DNA from: Symsagittifera roscoffensis
Lineage: Eukaryota > Xenacoelomorpha > Acoela > Convolutidae
Assembly (NCBI RefSeq): GCF_963678635.1
Contig: NC_087068.1
Span: 42,369,649-42,433,648, forward strand
Length of the DNA stretch: 64,000 bases
Direction of reading: 5' to 3'
A program made the translations under genes and the position numbers. Positions 40,068 through 52,055 of the stretch are shown in pieces (position 1 is the first letter of the stretch; each line of letters starts with the position of its first letter). The notes beneath the pieces were generated by a model. It ran no database searches. It worked only from the letters and a program-made list of their open reading frames with translations, and was not told where the DNA came from.

Positions 40068-40228
40068 ATCGGCGATGTTGTCGTGTGTGATGGCAATGGC
40101 AGTGTTGGTCCTCACAAAGTAGGCGCACAGTCCCCTCAGCGGGACATCCTTCCCATCTGTCACAAACAGTCTCTTCTTGTGACTCTTCAGTGCAGACTTG
40201 CCAACAATGTTGCGCCTAGATTCCTGGT
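40068..40228 (-). CDS. Axonemal dynein heavy chain, exon 3
   Basis: 161 bp, acceptor ttgcttcag|AC and donor GCCGAT|gtaaat. It encodes KKRLFVTDGKDVPLRGLCAY and FVRTNTAIAITHDNIAD, equivalent to K.FVTEG.DV.L.G.C.FF.RT....I..DNI in the human outer-arm heavy chains. Confidence 0.93.
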
Positions 40229-40550
40229 CTGAAGCAATTAGATTAAGGGCTACCGATGGCAACGATATCATTCAAAGATGAGGACTGATTTTTGGTCTAT
40301 AGTTTATAAGAGCCAAAAGTTTCTATAAAGTTTTATATTTCCGACTTAAAGAATTTCGCATTTCGGCTTCGAATGATATACCGTCGATAAGCATCATCTG
40401 ACGACAAAAAAGAAACAAATTTTTGGATCAAAAAGGTTCTGACAACAATTTAAACTCAGTATGTTGTGAAACTCAATAGTTTGTTTTGTGTGAACTCTTC
40501 TGAACTTCTTGAGTTCTGTATTTAGCTTTGTAGCAATGACCTTGACTGAC

Positions 40551-40770
40551 CTATTTCCTGGGTGACCTCCTCCTGGTAGAAGAACATGAGTGCCTTGGGT
40601 CCCTTGGCCTGGAAGAAGTGGTTCATCTTGTCTATCTGGCTCCCTTCCAGCAGGAAGTCCACAGCCGCCGAGGAGTCTATGCCGATACTTCTGGCCACCA
40701 CTTCTATGATGTAGTTGTGTTTCTGGTCCAGCTGGCCTCTCTTCTGCTCACGCAGCGCCAGAATCTTCTC
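40551..40770 (-). CDS. Axonemal dynein heavy chain, exon 2
   Basis: 220 bp, acceptor gtgtttcag|GAG (phase 0) and donor GAAATAG|gtcag (phase 1). It encodes EKILALREQKRGQLDQKHNY, then IDKMNHFFQAKGPKALMFFY. The block corresponds to the first conserved segment of DNAH5 (EK...RALLDARHNYLF...LEG.QI...). Any of four upstream exons with phase-0 donors could join it. Confidence 0.93.
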
Positions 40771-41137
40771 CTGAAACACAGAGACAGATTTGAAGGTCTA
40801 AGATTATGTTAAGAGAGGGAGCGGTGAGGGCGGGTTTGCAGAAAAGTTTGAGATGATTGGTAAATTCGTTCAATACCCTCGAAACACAGCAATCCTCAGA
40901 ATTTGCGCGTGTTGAAACACATGTTGAATAATTGTAGTGGCTCTGCATCAAATACGGTACAAGAAGTTGAACTAAATTTGCAAAAAACTTGTTTTTTTTT
41001 CACTTTTTTGAAAATATTAGAAAAGTAAATCAATAAAGTAATTGAAATCGGAAATCTAAACAACGATTGAACTGAGGATTTATATTGCATCGTATCTTCA
41101 GTTTCTTATGTAACTCTGTTTGATTGTCTGTTCAAAC

Positions 41138-41263
41138 CTGGACATGTTTGCTGGTTAGCTGTGTGGCTAGACCCTGGCTCACTTTCCTACACATGGGAAC
41201 ATAATTCTCCTTGCGATGATCAGCCAAGCCACTAACGACCTGCTGGCTATCCTTACCACTCAT
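41138..41263 (-). CDS. Axonemal dynein heavy chain (DNAH5/DNAH8 type), first conserved exon
   Basis: This is the proximal N-terminal exon of an outer-arm axonemal dynein heavy chain, the ATP-driven motor that bends cilia and flagella. ATG at 41263 opens 42 codons (MSGKDSQQVVSGLADHRKEN, later SQGLATQLTSKHVQ) that end CAG|gtttga in phase 0 and run in frame into EKILALREQK of exon 2. In DNAH5 the equivalent start is also a short basic helix ending in ...LTQRLKGEK. An in-frame TGA lies 15 bp upstream, and no good acceptor precedes the ATG, which favours a true first exon, although the base at -3 (C) is weak. Together, exons 1-11 (41263 to 29985) keep one frame across ten introns and give about 707 residues of the stem (DHC_N1), about 15% of the 4,600-residue family length. 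The linker, six AAA modules and microtubule-binding stalk are absent from the window. Confidence 0.8.
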
Positions 41264-43078
41264 CAGTCCCAATTGACCTCATTAACAATAACTGGCTCTT
41301 TTCCACTCCGCCCTCTCCAAATTTTCCATTATGACTCATGTCTCTGTTTTTTTTGATAGAGTGATGAAAAAGCAATGTGCTTATATAGTTAATTTGATCG
41401 CCGGTGCATTATGACGATGTTAAAATAGTTTTCCCTGAAAACTGAAGATCCAGGGGGAGGGGGTGGAAAAGAACCAATAACTCACGAGAAACCGAAAATG
41501 ATAAACCAGTTCAACGAACGAAAATTTCAAAGCTGTTTTCTACGCAATATTAATAAATGTTCGACGAAAATGACAAAAGCAATTCTTCACTTGTTTTAAC
41601 AAAATATATATTTTTATTATTTGTTGTAATAGTAAAAATTGCCAAATTACACTTTCCACTGCCAATCAACAACCAACATAAAAAAACCACACGTTCTATT
41701 TTATCATTTTTAAAATGTGTGTCGGTATGCAATGATTAAAAAGGTGTTTGTGACAATTGATTGAATGAAAAAGGTCGTTAAATCATTGTATCTTCAAGTC
41801 CGCTCTTGAATCTTGAAACCATACTTCTCGTTAATTTTTAATTAGAAAACTCACCAACTTTAACACCGCTGAGGTTTGACGTTTACTCATTGCTAACTAG
41901 ATTAGCTGTTGTTGTTTTTCATAAAATACACACTTTTTGACCAAATACAAGAGTAGATTTTTTGTCTCAGTAAATTGAGTAAGTAAATATTTTGATGATA
42001 ATGCAATGAAAAGTAGATTTTAGAATTATTCAGAAAAAAAAACAGATTTGCGATCAGTTTAAGAAATTCTGTTTTGGTTGCAATTTGTGAAAGCAAAAAA
42101 TGCAAAAACGTTTTTATTTGAAATTTCCTGAATAATTTATTAAAATGCAGGTGTATTAGATTTACTGAATGAAAAACGTAAAGAAAACTATCGCGAATTA
42201 TGCGTAGTAAAATGATGTTTTTAGACCTCTAAGCAATTTTGAAAATTAGAGGTGATCTTACAGGTTCTAATTTTTTTTGGCCAATTTTTGGGAAGTTTTT
42301 GTAGGAAATAGTCTCAAATAGAGCACTCAAAACACTGGTAATGCACCTTTTGGTAGAACTGCTTGAATTAAAAAGCTTGAAAATAATACCTCATTTCTTT
42401 TCATAAGATCCGCAAGGGAGGAGCTAGGATTTTGTCGAGAATGAGGACTGCTTTTCAAAAAATATATATAAAAAAAAATGGACATGCACTTTCAAAAACA
42501 TATCAGCACTCCTGAACGCCACAAAATACCTTATCTTACAGAAAAAAGTTTCACTGATGCTGTCAAATTGTTGCAATATAGATTATAAATGTTTTGGGCA
42601 CTTTTTGTAAAATTTTGACCAAAATATTTTTGGCTCAGAATAAATATGTATATATTTTCTACCAAGGCAAGGCGCCATTCAAAATGCTTTCAGGTTGATC
42701 GGTCAACAGTGGAGAGCCCTTCCTAAATCCTCAAACTATGATCTGACAATAAATTATGATGCATAATTATGCATGCAACAACCAACGACTTTGTTGCCAT
42801 GTTGGTCGTCGGAATAACAATTCTACTATTTCAAGAAGGCTCTTTTCCACTTTCCCTCCACATCTCAAATTTGCAAATTTCATAGTTGCTTTACATGTTA
42901 TAATCGCATGTTACGATATGTAAAGCATGAAGATCAAATCTGTTCATAATAGATAGTTTGTTCATCATGCAAAGTTTCATCGACTTATGACTATTTTGAA
43001 ATAGCTTTCAAAATGCAAACTCAAAAGTGGGTGGGAAAGGGGTTCGAGTTAGCCTGCAAGAACAGTAAACAAACTCAC
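41264..43078. other. Interval between two candidate first exons
   Basis: No other exon is recognised. It holds degenerate TIR200-like pieces: 41293-41476 (ggctcttttccactccgccc to ggggtggaaaagaacc) and 42837-43045 (ggctcttttccactttccct to gtgggtgggaaagg). These lie directly beside the candidate first exons. Confidence 0.5.
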
Positions 43079-43282
43079 AGATTGCGTGGCAGCCTGTATG
43101 TTAGCCTGCAAATTGCGCAGTCGCGGACTCTTCAGAATGTTAGATTTGAGAAACACTGGTGCTACAGGAACACCTCCACGTGTAATATAGGGAGATGAAG
43201 GAGGTGGCGCGGTTTTCTTCTTAACTGAAGGGGTCGAAGAGTTCTCTATTGATAACTGTTTTATTAACTGCTTAGATTCCAT
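43079..43282 (-). CDS. Candidate alternative first exon or N-terminal extension exon of the dynein gene (a)
   Basis: ATG at 43282 (A at -3, G at +4) opens 68 codons ending in TCT|gtgagt, a strong donor in phase 0. The product is basic and Ser/Pro-rich, with SVKKKTAPPPSSPYITRGGV and PRLRNLQANIQAATQS, and is predicted disordered. It could join exon 2 at 40770 or exon 1 at 41263 without a frame change. No convincing pyrimidine tract precedes it, so it looks like a first exon. Human DNAH8 has a comparable low-complexity N-terminal extension (family knowledge). Confidence 0.5.
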
Positions 43283-43785
43283 AATTGATGTGAATGACTT
43301 CAATAAATTTATAACAAAAAATAGCCCTACTTTGAAAACAAATAATTATATTTGGTTTTTAATGAAGAAAATTGTACTATATGTAATACATAATAAGCCT
43401 GTTTTTGATAAACAAAAGCAAAAAGCAATTGCAAGTAAACACCATGTTTTGTTGATTTTCAGGAGGTCAGAATTTCAATGTGGAGGAGATTTAAATTATT
43501 TTAACTTATTATAAACAGGTGCATTTCCTTAAGCCTCTTGACTTGTTTGACTGTTTAAAAATAGTCATCTCAGGGAAACGATTTCTGTCAAATAGCAGTC
43601 ACCCCTCAAAAATGTCTCGTCTTGTTTGGTTTTTACCACCAGTTTTAACTAAACGCTAGACGCGTCACCTAAACAAAACCACATAGAAAAAAAATATTTT
43701 ATACAATCGTCTTGTCTGAACAAATTTTAGAATATTTTTTTCGAGCTAATGAAAACCCAATAAGAGATGAGAAAGCTGTTTATAA

Positions 43786-44028
43786 ATGAAGGGAAGAACT
43801 TTCTATATATTTTTTGTTACGACCACCTGCGTTCGTCCACGTTTTATCAGGTATCACAAAAAACTCATGGAGGGTCGTTTGATGCATAATTCTGTAGCTA
43901 AAAAAATACTAGAAATAAGGAAAATGAGAAAAATGCAGGGAGTTTGCTCCATCGATGAATTACACCTAAGCGAACTAAAAAATTTACTCTCCGAAGTAAT
44001 AAGACGAATACATGAAAAAGACGATTGA
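43786..44028 (+). CDS. Possible small gene, 80 residues, unknown
   Basis: A plus-strand ORF between two dynein exons. The N-terminus is hydrophobic/aromatic (FYIFFVTTT). The rest is a charged, helix-forming sequence (SVAKKILEIRKMRKMQGVCS and LHLSELKNLLSEVIRRIHEK), more protein-like than the surrounding intronic frames. There is no homology I can name and no clear promoter. It could equally be chance. Confidence 0.25.
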   Translation: MKGRTFYIFFVTTTCVRPRFIRYHKKLMEGRLMHNSVAKKILEIRKMRKMQGVCSIDELHLSELKNLLSEVIRRIHEKDD

Positions 44029-46137
44029 GCAATTTTATTTCAAAACAAGAAATAGACATATCACTCGATACTACTAGAAGAATAAAATCACTAACAAAAA
44101 GTTAACACAAAATGACAAAAAAAAACATCTATGCAAATACAGACACTTAAAAATGCTTTAATTTCAATATGAACATCATGAAAATTTTTTTAATTGAATT
44201 TAAACAGTCGATAGACAACCTATTGCAAAAACTCAGAGATACTAATGTAATTGATTGTGACTACTGCAACAAATTGTTACGGTAAAAAGCAATAAAATAA
44301 ATAAAAAATAACAGCATCACAAAGCGTACACCCAAAAACAATCGTATAAATTGAAATAAAGACATTAAAATAAAAAAGTTTTTCAAGTCAGATTTTTTAT
44401 CGTTTTTTTTTCTGCTCTTTCAAATTTTTTAAGGAACATATTGATAAAATGCGAGATATGTGAAATAGGAATTCAAAATTTCAGTTTTTTCTTAAATTTT
44501 TGAATTTTTTTTCTGGCTGAATGGTATATAGATTATCCAATCAGGCCCATAGAAGATAGTATTTAATTGAAAGTTCTGAGCGGCGATACATCGGTTTTGT
44601 TTCTAAAGACAGGGCAATTTCTTGAAACCTCGTTTGTAGTTTTTGTTAATGTCCATGTACAGCCATGTCCAGTTCTGAGTCAAAATTGTTCAAGTATTTA
44701 TTTTGGTGTTCGTTTTCAAAAAAATATTCGTTTTTTTTTTGATAAAAAAGCCCGGGTTGACCAAAAATAGCATAAAAGGTCTATGATTAGTGATTTTTCA
44801 TATATGGATATTGTATGACTAGCATTTTTCCAAAAACATAAAACATTGATTTCTTACATTTTAATAACTCAAAGTTTTTCGGTTGTGCTCGTAACCGAAC
44901 ACAAGTCACAAAAATTTTGGTTACTCAAATGTAGAAATACCAAAAGCTTGACGGTTTCGCATTAAAAATGCCTTGGAATTGACCCGAATTGTGTTAAATC
45001 TGCCTGTCACAAGTAATATAACGAAATTATCAAGTTTTTAAATTTTGGCAAAAACTTTCAACGATGATTATTTTTAAAATTTGAACATTTAACTTAACAG
45101 ACATTGATCAAGGCATACATAAACAAGCCATACATTGGAAATAGGAGTTTTTAGCATTTTTAAAAAGATATTCGGCAAAAAGAAAAAAGTCCAACATTAG
45201 TTTATCCAGGACTACGTTATACACAAAAAAATTAAACTTTGCATGAAAATTTTTTTTCGAAAAATGTTTGTTTGAGTACAAAATCAATTTGCGGTTGAAA
45301 AAAACACATATATGGAAATCGTATGAGTAGCTGTTTTTGACAAAGAGTTGTTCTTTTTTATTTGGTACGATACACCCAATTTTATGCCAAAACAAAAAAA
45401 AACTTCTTCGAAATTTCGATAACAACTTTTTAGCAAAATGTATGAAATTTGTATGAGTAGTATTTTTTCATAGACTTAGTTTATGGAATTGTATGATTAG
45501 CATTTTTGGTCTATGGAGGTCAACCCTGGGAGTGTTTTTATCTTAAACGACTTCGTTTTTCTTATTTTTATAGGTTTAATTCTGCCTTGTATATACTACA
45601 AAAAGTTTTTAAGGGAAGCGCAGTTTTCTCAGTGGGCGGCCGAGCGCTAATTCTGGCGCAGAAGCACAGAGTTAAACAATTTTATTGTAATGACAGTTTG
45701 ACTGTCCCTCCGACTGCTTATGAGTTCTCGAGCAGGGTTCAATCTTAAGTTTTTCTGGATTATGGATCGCCAAGTAATTTTTGTGCCATCGCCAGAATCT
45801 TGAATTTGTCTTCTCGACCTTCGAGAGTGATTAGATGCTCAAAAAGCGACTTAAGATTTAGCTGATGGATCTTGGAGGCTTCTGCAGATTAATTGACCAT
45901 GAAGTAATTGAGGTTCTTTTCAAAACTGTTGTCGCAGAAGAACTCTTAGAACAACAGTTCATTCTTTGGCTTTCCGCGCTACCCGCTAATTTTTGATGTT
46001 GCTTTGATTCGAATTATTTTCATCTCTGTTGCCTCTTAAAATTGCTTAGATCTCTGGCTTTCCCGTCTGCCTGCCACATTTTGAGTAGAAGAATTTTGAT
46101 TTATTTTTTCAAATTTTAGTAACCAGACGCTCAGGAG

Positions 46138-46561
46138 CAGTAGCGGATTCAGGGGGGGGGGGCAGACGCTCCCATCAGGGATTGGGATTTGACCCCCTGC
46201 CGACCCAAAGGGTCCCCCCTTTTGTACTATTTTGAGATATCCATTTTTGGTTGACTCACCTTAAAATTTTTTTAAAGGCGCCATTGGCGCCAATCTATGC
46301 TAACTTTGAAGAGGGAGCACGCGCCGAAAAAGCGCGGTTTTTTGGTCGAAATTTTCCAAAAAGTGACTAAAAACGGCTTTTTTGGCCTTTTTCAAAAATT
46401 TGCCTCCGGCGCAGAAAGTTTGGTCAAATTACCGTCTTTATAGTGGTTTGAGAGAGCTCAGAAAATCAATTTGATCGACCTAGAAAAAAGGGTGACCAAA
46501 TTTTCAAAATTTTTTTGAAAATCCGCCCCCCCCTCGAGAAATTCCTAGATCCGCGCCTGCA
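46138..46561 (+). repeat. GGCGGATC-type interspersed element, copy 2
   Basis: It begins gtagcggattcaggggggg and ends cctagatccgcgcctgc, roughly inverted termini. The interior shares 'gaccccctgccgacccaaag' and 'ttttgagatatccat' with copy 1 (4316-4680) and, reversed, copy 3 (61233-61667). Confidence 0.75.
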
Positions 46562-47062
46562 CAGGAGTATATCAGTTGACAATAAAAAACCGGGGCTTTT
46601 TTCCTTTTTCCCCCACATTTGAATTTTAAGTGGTAAATTATTTTAACTTTGTCATATTGCAATAAAAATTGGCACGATGATCAAATCAACAATTGTGAAT
46701 AGATTGTTCTTCGTACTTTACATCGTTATATCACGCATTTAGAAGTTAAAACTTTTAAAACAATTATGAAAATTGGAAAACTGAAATTTGGGGGGAGTTC
46801 AAAAAAGCCAACTGTTTTGCTTATTTTATATTGTAACATCCCGCATTTAACCATAAAAATACGTTAGACAGTAAAGTGTATTGAAATTTTGAAATGTTGG
46901 GGGCAGGAAGTGGATTCTATTTCCCTCCACCCCCTCCTCCCAGCTCACATAAGCATCAATTTCATGGTGTAACGAGTGGCTTTACAAAGTTACGTAGGCG
47001 TACCAAATATGCTTTTCATGGCCTAATTAGTCCGTATGCCAAATTTTATTATTATTATCCGA

Positions 47063-47262
47063 GGCTCTTTTTCCTTTCCCCCACCTTCCACGACCATCAA
47101 TTTTATGGTGTAACTAGTGGTTTTACAAGGTTAAACAGGAAGACCAAATGTGTTTGGCTTATCCTAATCAATCCGCATGTCAATTTTCATAAAGATCGGA
47201 GAATGTTAACAGCAACTTTACTAGTATAAAATTGCAGGTGGGGGGGGGAAGGAAAAAGAGCC
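47063..47262. repeat. TIR200 element, unit 1 copy a
   Basis: 200 bp, ggctctttttcctttccccc at the left and its inverted form (ggaaggaaaaagagcc after a G run) at the right. The interior includes 'caattttatggtgtaactag' and 'tccgcatgtcaattttcata'. Confidence 0.85.
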
Positions 47263-47879
47263 TAATCCGACAACGTGAACAAAAAATTACAGGTGATAGG
47301 GGAAAGGAGCCAGTAGTGGAATATAGCCATTACTGAATAAGATTTCATCATTTTTAAATTAGTTTGTCTACTTATTTTCAAATGTATTCTGTTCAAATAA
47401 TTTTTTTGGGTTTCTCCCATTTGCCGTCTAAAATATTTGCTGAGCATGGTATGGTGATGGATTTTCGCAGCTCCGTTTGGTGTAACTGTCAAAAATTTTT
47501 GACAAAAAGATACCGATCTATCTGGCCCTATCTGACACGGTAATCGTTTAAAGGTCGATTCCTTTTTTTGCTAATGTCAGTTTAAACCATTTAAGTTCTC
47601 ATTTAACTCCATTAAATTGTTTCAAGTTTCACCCATGATTTTTCGTCTGTCTCTATTCAGAAGTTAATTTTAAAAATTATCCTAAAAAAGCGCTAGAAAC
47701 TACAAACAGATGGTTTTTTTGGGAGAAACTATTGCATCCTTCCTAATATTAGCATGAAATGTTCTATTTAAAAAATTTTCTTTTTCTTTTCCCCCACCTA
47801 ACTTAAACGTCAATGTTATGGTGTAAAGAGAGTTTTGATTAAGTTAAGTATGGGGATTAGCTATATAGTTGTAAAAGCC

Positions 47880-48079
47880 GGCTCTTTTTCCTTTTCCCCC
47901 CTCCTCACAAGAGCATCAATTTTATGGTCTAACGAGTGGTTTTACAAGGTTAATTATGAAGACCAAATAAGTTTGCAATAGCCTAATTAGTCTGCATGTC
48001 AGATTTCATGACAATCGGACAATGTGAACAAAAGTTTTCTTTGTAAAGTTTTGCAGGTGGGGGAAAAGGAAAAAGAGCC
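47880..48079. repeat. TIR200 element, unit 1 copy b
   Basis: 200 bp, ggctctttttccttttcccc at the left and ggggaaaaggaaaaagagcc at the right, exact inverses over 20 bases. The interior 'catcaattttatggtctaac' and 'gacaatcggacaatgtgaac' match the other copies. Confidence 0.9.
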
Positions 48080-48549
48080 TAAAAGCCTAATTAGTCCGCA
48101 TGCCAATGTATGTAAAAACCGGACAATGTGAACAGAAAAAGCACTAACGAAAAATGGCGGGTGGGGTGAAAATGAAAAAGTTAAATGGTAAAAAAGGATG
48201 TCTTTTAAATTATTATCAAAGGAGAGAAATGGGCGCCTTTCCTTCCTAAATTTTTCTTGATCCATTATGAGCAAAAGACAAAAACAGGGACTAAAAAGAT
48301 GCCTTTAAATCTTTGAAAATGATGTGTATATTTATTCATTTAATTTTTGACAATTTTTCTATTTTTAAAATTTGAAAGAAACTTTATAAGCTAGGGCAGA
48401 CATACAAAGCTCGGCTCTCTACTCCCCCTCCTCGAACGAGCACCATTTTTATGGTGTAACGAGTGGTTTTACAAAGTTACGTAGGCGTACCAAATATGCT
48501 TTTCATGGCCTAATTAGTCCGTATGCCAAATTTTATTATTATTATCCGA

Positions 48550-48751
48550 GGCTCTTTTTCCTTTCCCCCACCTTCCACGACCATCAATTTTATGGTGTAA
48601 CTGGTGGTTTTACAAGGTTAAACATGAAGACCAAATGTGTTTGGCTTATCCTAATCAATCCGCATGTCAATTTTCATAAAGATCGGAGAATGTTAACAGC
48701 AACTTTACTAGTATAAAATTGCAGGTGGGGGGGGGGGGAGGAAAAAGAGCC
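48550..48751. repeat. TIR200 element, unit 2 copy a
   Basis: Tandem-duplicate counterpart of 47063-47262 with a longer G run. Same termini. Confidence 0.85.
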
Positions 48752-49369
48752 TAATCCGACAACGTGAACAAAAAATTACAGGTGATAGGGGAAAGGAGCC
48801 AGTAGTGGAATATAGCCATTACTGAATAAGATTTCATCATTTTTAAATTAGTTTGTCTACTTATTTTCAAATGTATTCTGTTCAAATGATTTTTTTGGGT
48901 TTCTCCCATTTGCCGTCTAAAATATTTGCTGAGCATGGTATGGTGATGGATTTTCGCAGCTCCGTTTGGTGTAACTGTCAAAAATTTTTGACAAAAAGAT
49001 ACCGATCTATCTGGCCCTATCTGACACGGTAATCGTTTAAAGGTCGATTCCTTTTTTTGCTAATGTCAGTTTAAACCATTTAAGTTCTCATTTAACTCCA
49101 TTAAATTGTTTCAAGTTTCACCCATGATTTTTCTTCTGTTTCTATTCAGAAGTTAATTTTAAAAATTATCCTAAAAAAAGCGCTAGAAACTACAAACAGA
49201 TGGTTTTTTTGGGAGAAACTATTGCATCCTTCCTAATATTAGCATGAAGTGTTCTATTTAAAAAATTGTCTCTTTTTCTTTTCCCCCACCTAACATAAAC
49301 GTCAATGTTATGGTGTAAAGAGAGTTTTGACAAATTTAAGTATGGGGATTAGCTATAGTTGTAAAAGCC

Positions 49370-49570
49370 GACTCTTTTTCCTTTTCCCCCCACCTCACAA
49401 GAGCATCAATTTTATGGTCTAACGAGTGGTTTTACAAGGTTAATTATAAAGACCAAATAAGTTTGCAATAGCCTAATTAGTCTGCGTGTCAGATTTCATG
49501 ACAATCGGACAATGTGAACAAAAGTTTTCTTTGTAAAGTTTTGCAGGTGGGGGAAAAGGAAAAAGAGCCT
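49370..49570. repeat. TIR200 element, unit 2 copy b
   Basis: Counterpart of 47880-48079. The left terminus has one change (gactctttttcc). The right terminus ggggaaaaggaaaaagagcc is intact. Confidence 0.85.
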
Positions 49571-49917
49571 AAAAGCCTAATTAGTCCGCATGCCAATGTT
49601 TGTAAAAACCGAACAATGTGAACAGAAAAAGCACTAACGAAAAATGACAGGTGGGGTGAAAATGAAAAAGTTAAAAATATGGTTAAATGGTAAAAAAGGA
49701 AGTCTTTTATTATTATCAAAGGGGAGAAATGGACGATTTCCTTCCTAAATTTTTCCTGATCCAATAAATATGAGGAAAAAACAAAAACAGGGACTGAAAA
49801 GATGCCTTTAAATCTTTGAAAATGATGTTTATATTTATTCATTTAATTTTTGACATTTTTTTTTTGTTTTTAAAATTTGAAAGAATTTTTAGAAGCTAGG
49901 GCAGACATAAAAAGCTC

Positions 49918-50109
49918 GGCTCTCCCCCCTCCTCGAACGAGCACCATTTTTTTGGTGTAAAGTGTGGTTTTGCAAAATTATTTATATCAAGACCGAATAT
50001 GTTTGCCATGGCCTAATTAGTCTGCGTGTTAATTTTTATTATACTTGAACATTTTGAACCAACATTCAAGTTGTAAAAACTCGCAGGTGAGGGAAAAAGG
50101 AAAAAGAGC
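49918..50109. repeat. TIR200 element next to dynein exon (b)
   Basis: From cggctctcccccctcctcga to gagggaaaaaggaaaaagagcc. It ends about 32 bp from the splice donor of the exon at 50142-50324. Confidence 0.75.
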
Positions 50110-50141
50110 CTATAAAAATGGTCGTTTTTGTAATCTCTGAC

Positions 50142-50324
50142 CTGTTTGCTTGTATCTATCAGTCTTGACGCTGCTGTCTCCTTGCCGGGCGAAGGGGAGG
50201 GGACTGTAATAGTCTGCCCTCCCCCTCCCCCAGTTGTGTTGGAACTAGCCGCAGTCCCACTCAAATTATCCTCGAACTTGACGTTCCTATTGTCCGTTCC
50301 TAGTTTCCTAGCTCCCTCCTCCAT
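50142..50324 (-). CDS. Candidate alternative first exon or N-terminal extension exon of the dynein gene (b)
   Basis: ATG at 50324 with a strong initiation context (A at -3, G at +4) opens 61 codons ending AAACAG|gtcaga in phase 0. The sequence, with MEEGARKLGTDNRNVKFEDN and a Gly run before TITVPSPSPGKE, is polar and low-complexity. It would read straight into exon (a), exon 1 or exon 2. An internal acceptor (gagctag) exists, so an internal exon is not excluded. Length (183 bp) and phase equal those of the exon at 55450-55632. Confidence 0.5.
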
Positions 50325-52055
50325 TGTCGATTTTTAATATCAAACCTCTCAATAAAGTCAATGTATTTTTTGACTTTCTTTTTATCAATTTATTTCAACT
50401 CATCATCTGCTAATGAATTCACAATGAAACAGCAGCAGTTTTTTCGAAGAAATTGAAAATGCACGTGTTTTTTTTTCGCTTTTCAATATTTTTCCCGTCT
50501 GTATTAATGAGTCTATCCGTCCAAGAAGGAAGTGACATTTTCATAAAACAAAACGTAAAGTGGCTATAAATGAAGTGATATCCTTATGAATAAAAGAGAA
50601 GCCGACTGTTGTGCAAGGAGCTAGTAGTCCTTTAAACCCCTGACCAGACAAAGGGTCCCCTTTGATACTACTTTCTTACTATTTTTTTAAACCCTGTGGT
50701 ACTATTTTTTGCCTTTTGGTACTACTTTTTTTTGGCTGACCTATCTTAAAAAATTTTAGAGGGACCTTGGATCTTTTCTTCTTTCACCCACCTTTCTATT
50801 TCAGTTTTGAAACATTACTTAAACGTAGTCATAATCCAATGAAATTTGGCTTGGTGAACAAATCAACAATTGTTAACATATTTGTCCTTCATACCTTAAC
50901 TGTCTTTTCTTCTACCTTGCTTTTGAAGGACTGTTGTTACGTTGTCATAAAGTAATGAAACTTTGCATGCTGAACAACTTAACTTTTGTGAACTCCTGTG
51001 TCATTGATACTTTTAATCGTAACATCACGCATTCAGCCTTAACAACACGTAAGACAACTAAGCAGATGGAAAAGTTAAATTGTAGGGTAGGGCAGAAAAA
51101 AAAACTTTTTTTTGGCATGGTTTTTTCAATAATATGTCTGCGGCGCAGTAAATTTTTGTCTAAATAAAGTTTTTATAGTGTTCAACGTAAAATTAAAAAG
51201 TCGTCGAAGGTTTTGATAAATTTTTAAAACCCTCCATTTAAGTAAATTTTAGATTCACTTTTGCAACTAGCATATAATTTTCTGTCCAGTGATCCAATAA
51301 AAAACTAGTTGAGAAAAAAACGTTGATTATAAAAAATACCATTTTTTTCAAACCCACTTTTATTTTCAATTTGTAAACATGGTTTTCATAAAGTAATGAA
51401 TAGTTGCAGAAAACTTAAAAACTAATAATTTACAACACTTTTTTGGCTTTTGGCTTTTCATACTTCAAGTCTTCATATCATGCATTTTGCACTAAAACCA
51501 TAAAAATTAACAATTAAAACTTGATTTGTCAACAGGGCTAAGGAATAAGCCATGTATAAATTTTTCTACTTTCTTTGGGTAGAAGAAGTAAATTATTTTG
51601 AAAAGAAAAGCTTCCCAAATGAGTAATTTTAGCTTTTATGTTTTAAAACAACTATAAAATTAGTTTGGTTGAGACTCTTTCTATCCAGTCAAGCAATAAA
51701 TTATCCTGAAAAAAAGAAAGTTTCAGGCCAGTATTTCTCAACCTTGGGAAAATGTTTTGAAATAAAGTATTGAATTCTAAATGAAAAGCAAATTAAATTT
51801 GATAAAATAACGTATTCGGTACCTACAAGTGATGCTTGAGATAATATTTTTCCCCGTTAAAAACAACGTAGCTTCTAATTCTTTACCCCTTTTTGAGGTT
51901 AAATCAGAACCAAAAAAAAACTTATTCATAAAAACGTAAGCGACAATATTGCATTGAATGAGATCGGGAAACGCTTAGCGACAAAGAATACAAATGCATT
52001 GTAATGGTGAGGATGAGAAATGTTTATATAAATTTTACTCATAGCACGCAAATGA

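Larger units (their letters stand above)
46964..49950 (+). repeat. 1.49-kb tandem duplication (two units)
   Basis: Unit 1 is about 46964-48450 and unit 2 about 48451-49950, with an offset of 1487-1489 bp. Long stretches are identical or differ by single bases (compare 47262-47700 with 48751-49190). Each unit contains two complete TIR200 elements plus a third partial one. A fragment of a further unit starts near 49935. It lies in a dynein intron upstream of exon 43079-43282. Confidence 0.9.
43283..50141. other. Large interval between candidate N-terminal dynein exons
   Basis: About 6.9 kb, mostly non-coding. From 44.0 to 46.1 kb it is unremarkable AT-rich DNA. A GGCGGATC element lies at 46138-46561, and TIR200 elements and a 1.49-kb tandem duplication lie between 46.96 and 50.11 kb. 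Hydrophobic or Lys-rich open frames here look like by-products of AT-rich repeats. Confidence 0.5.
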
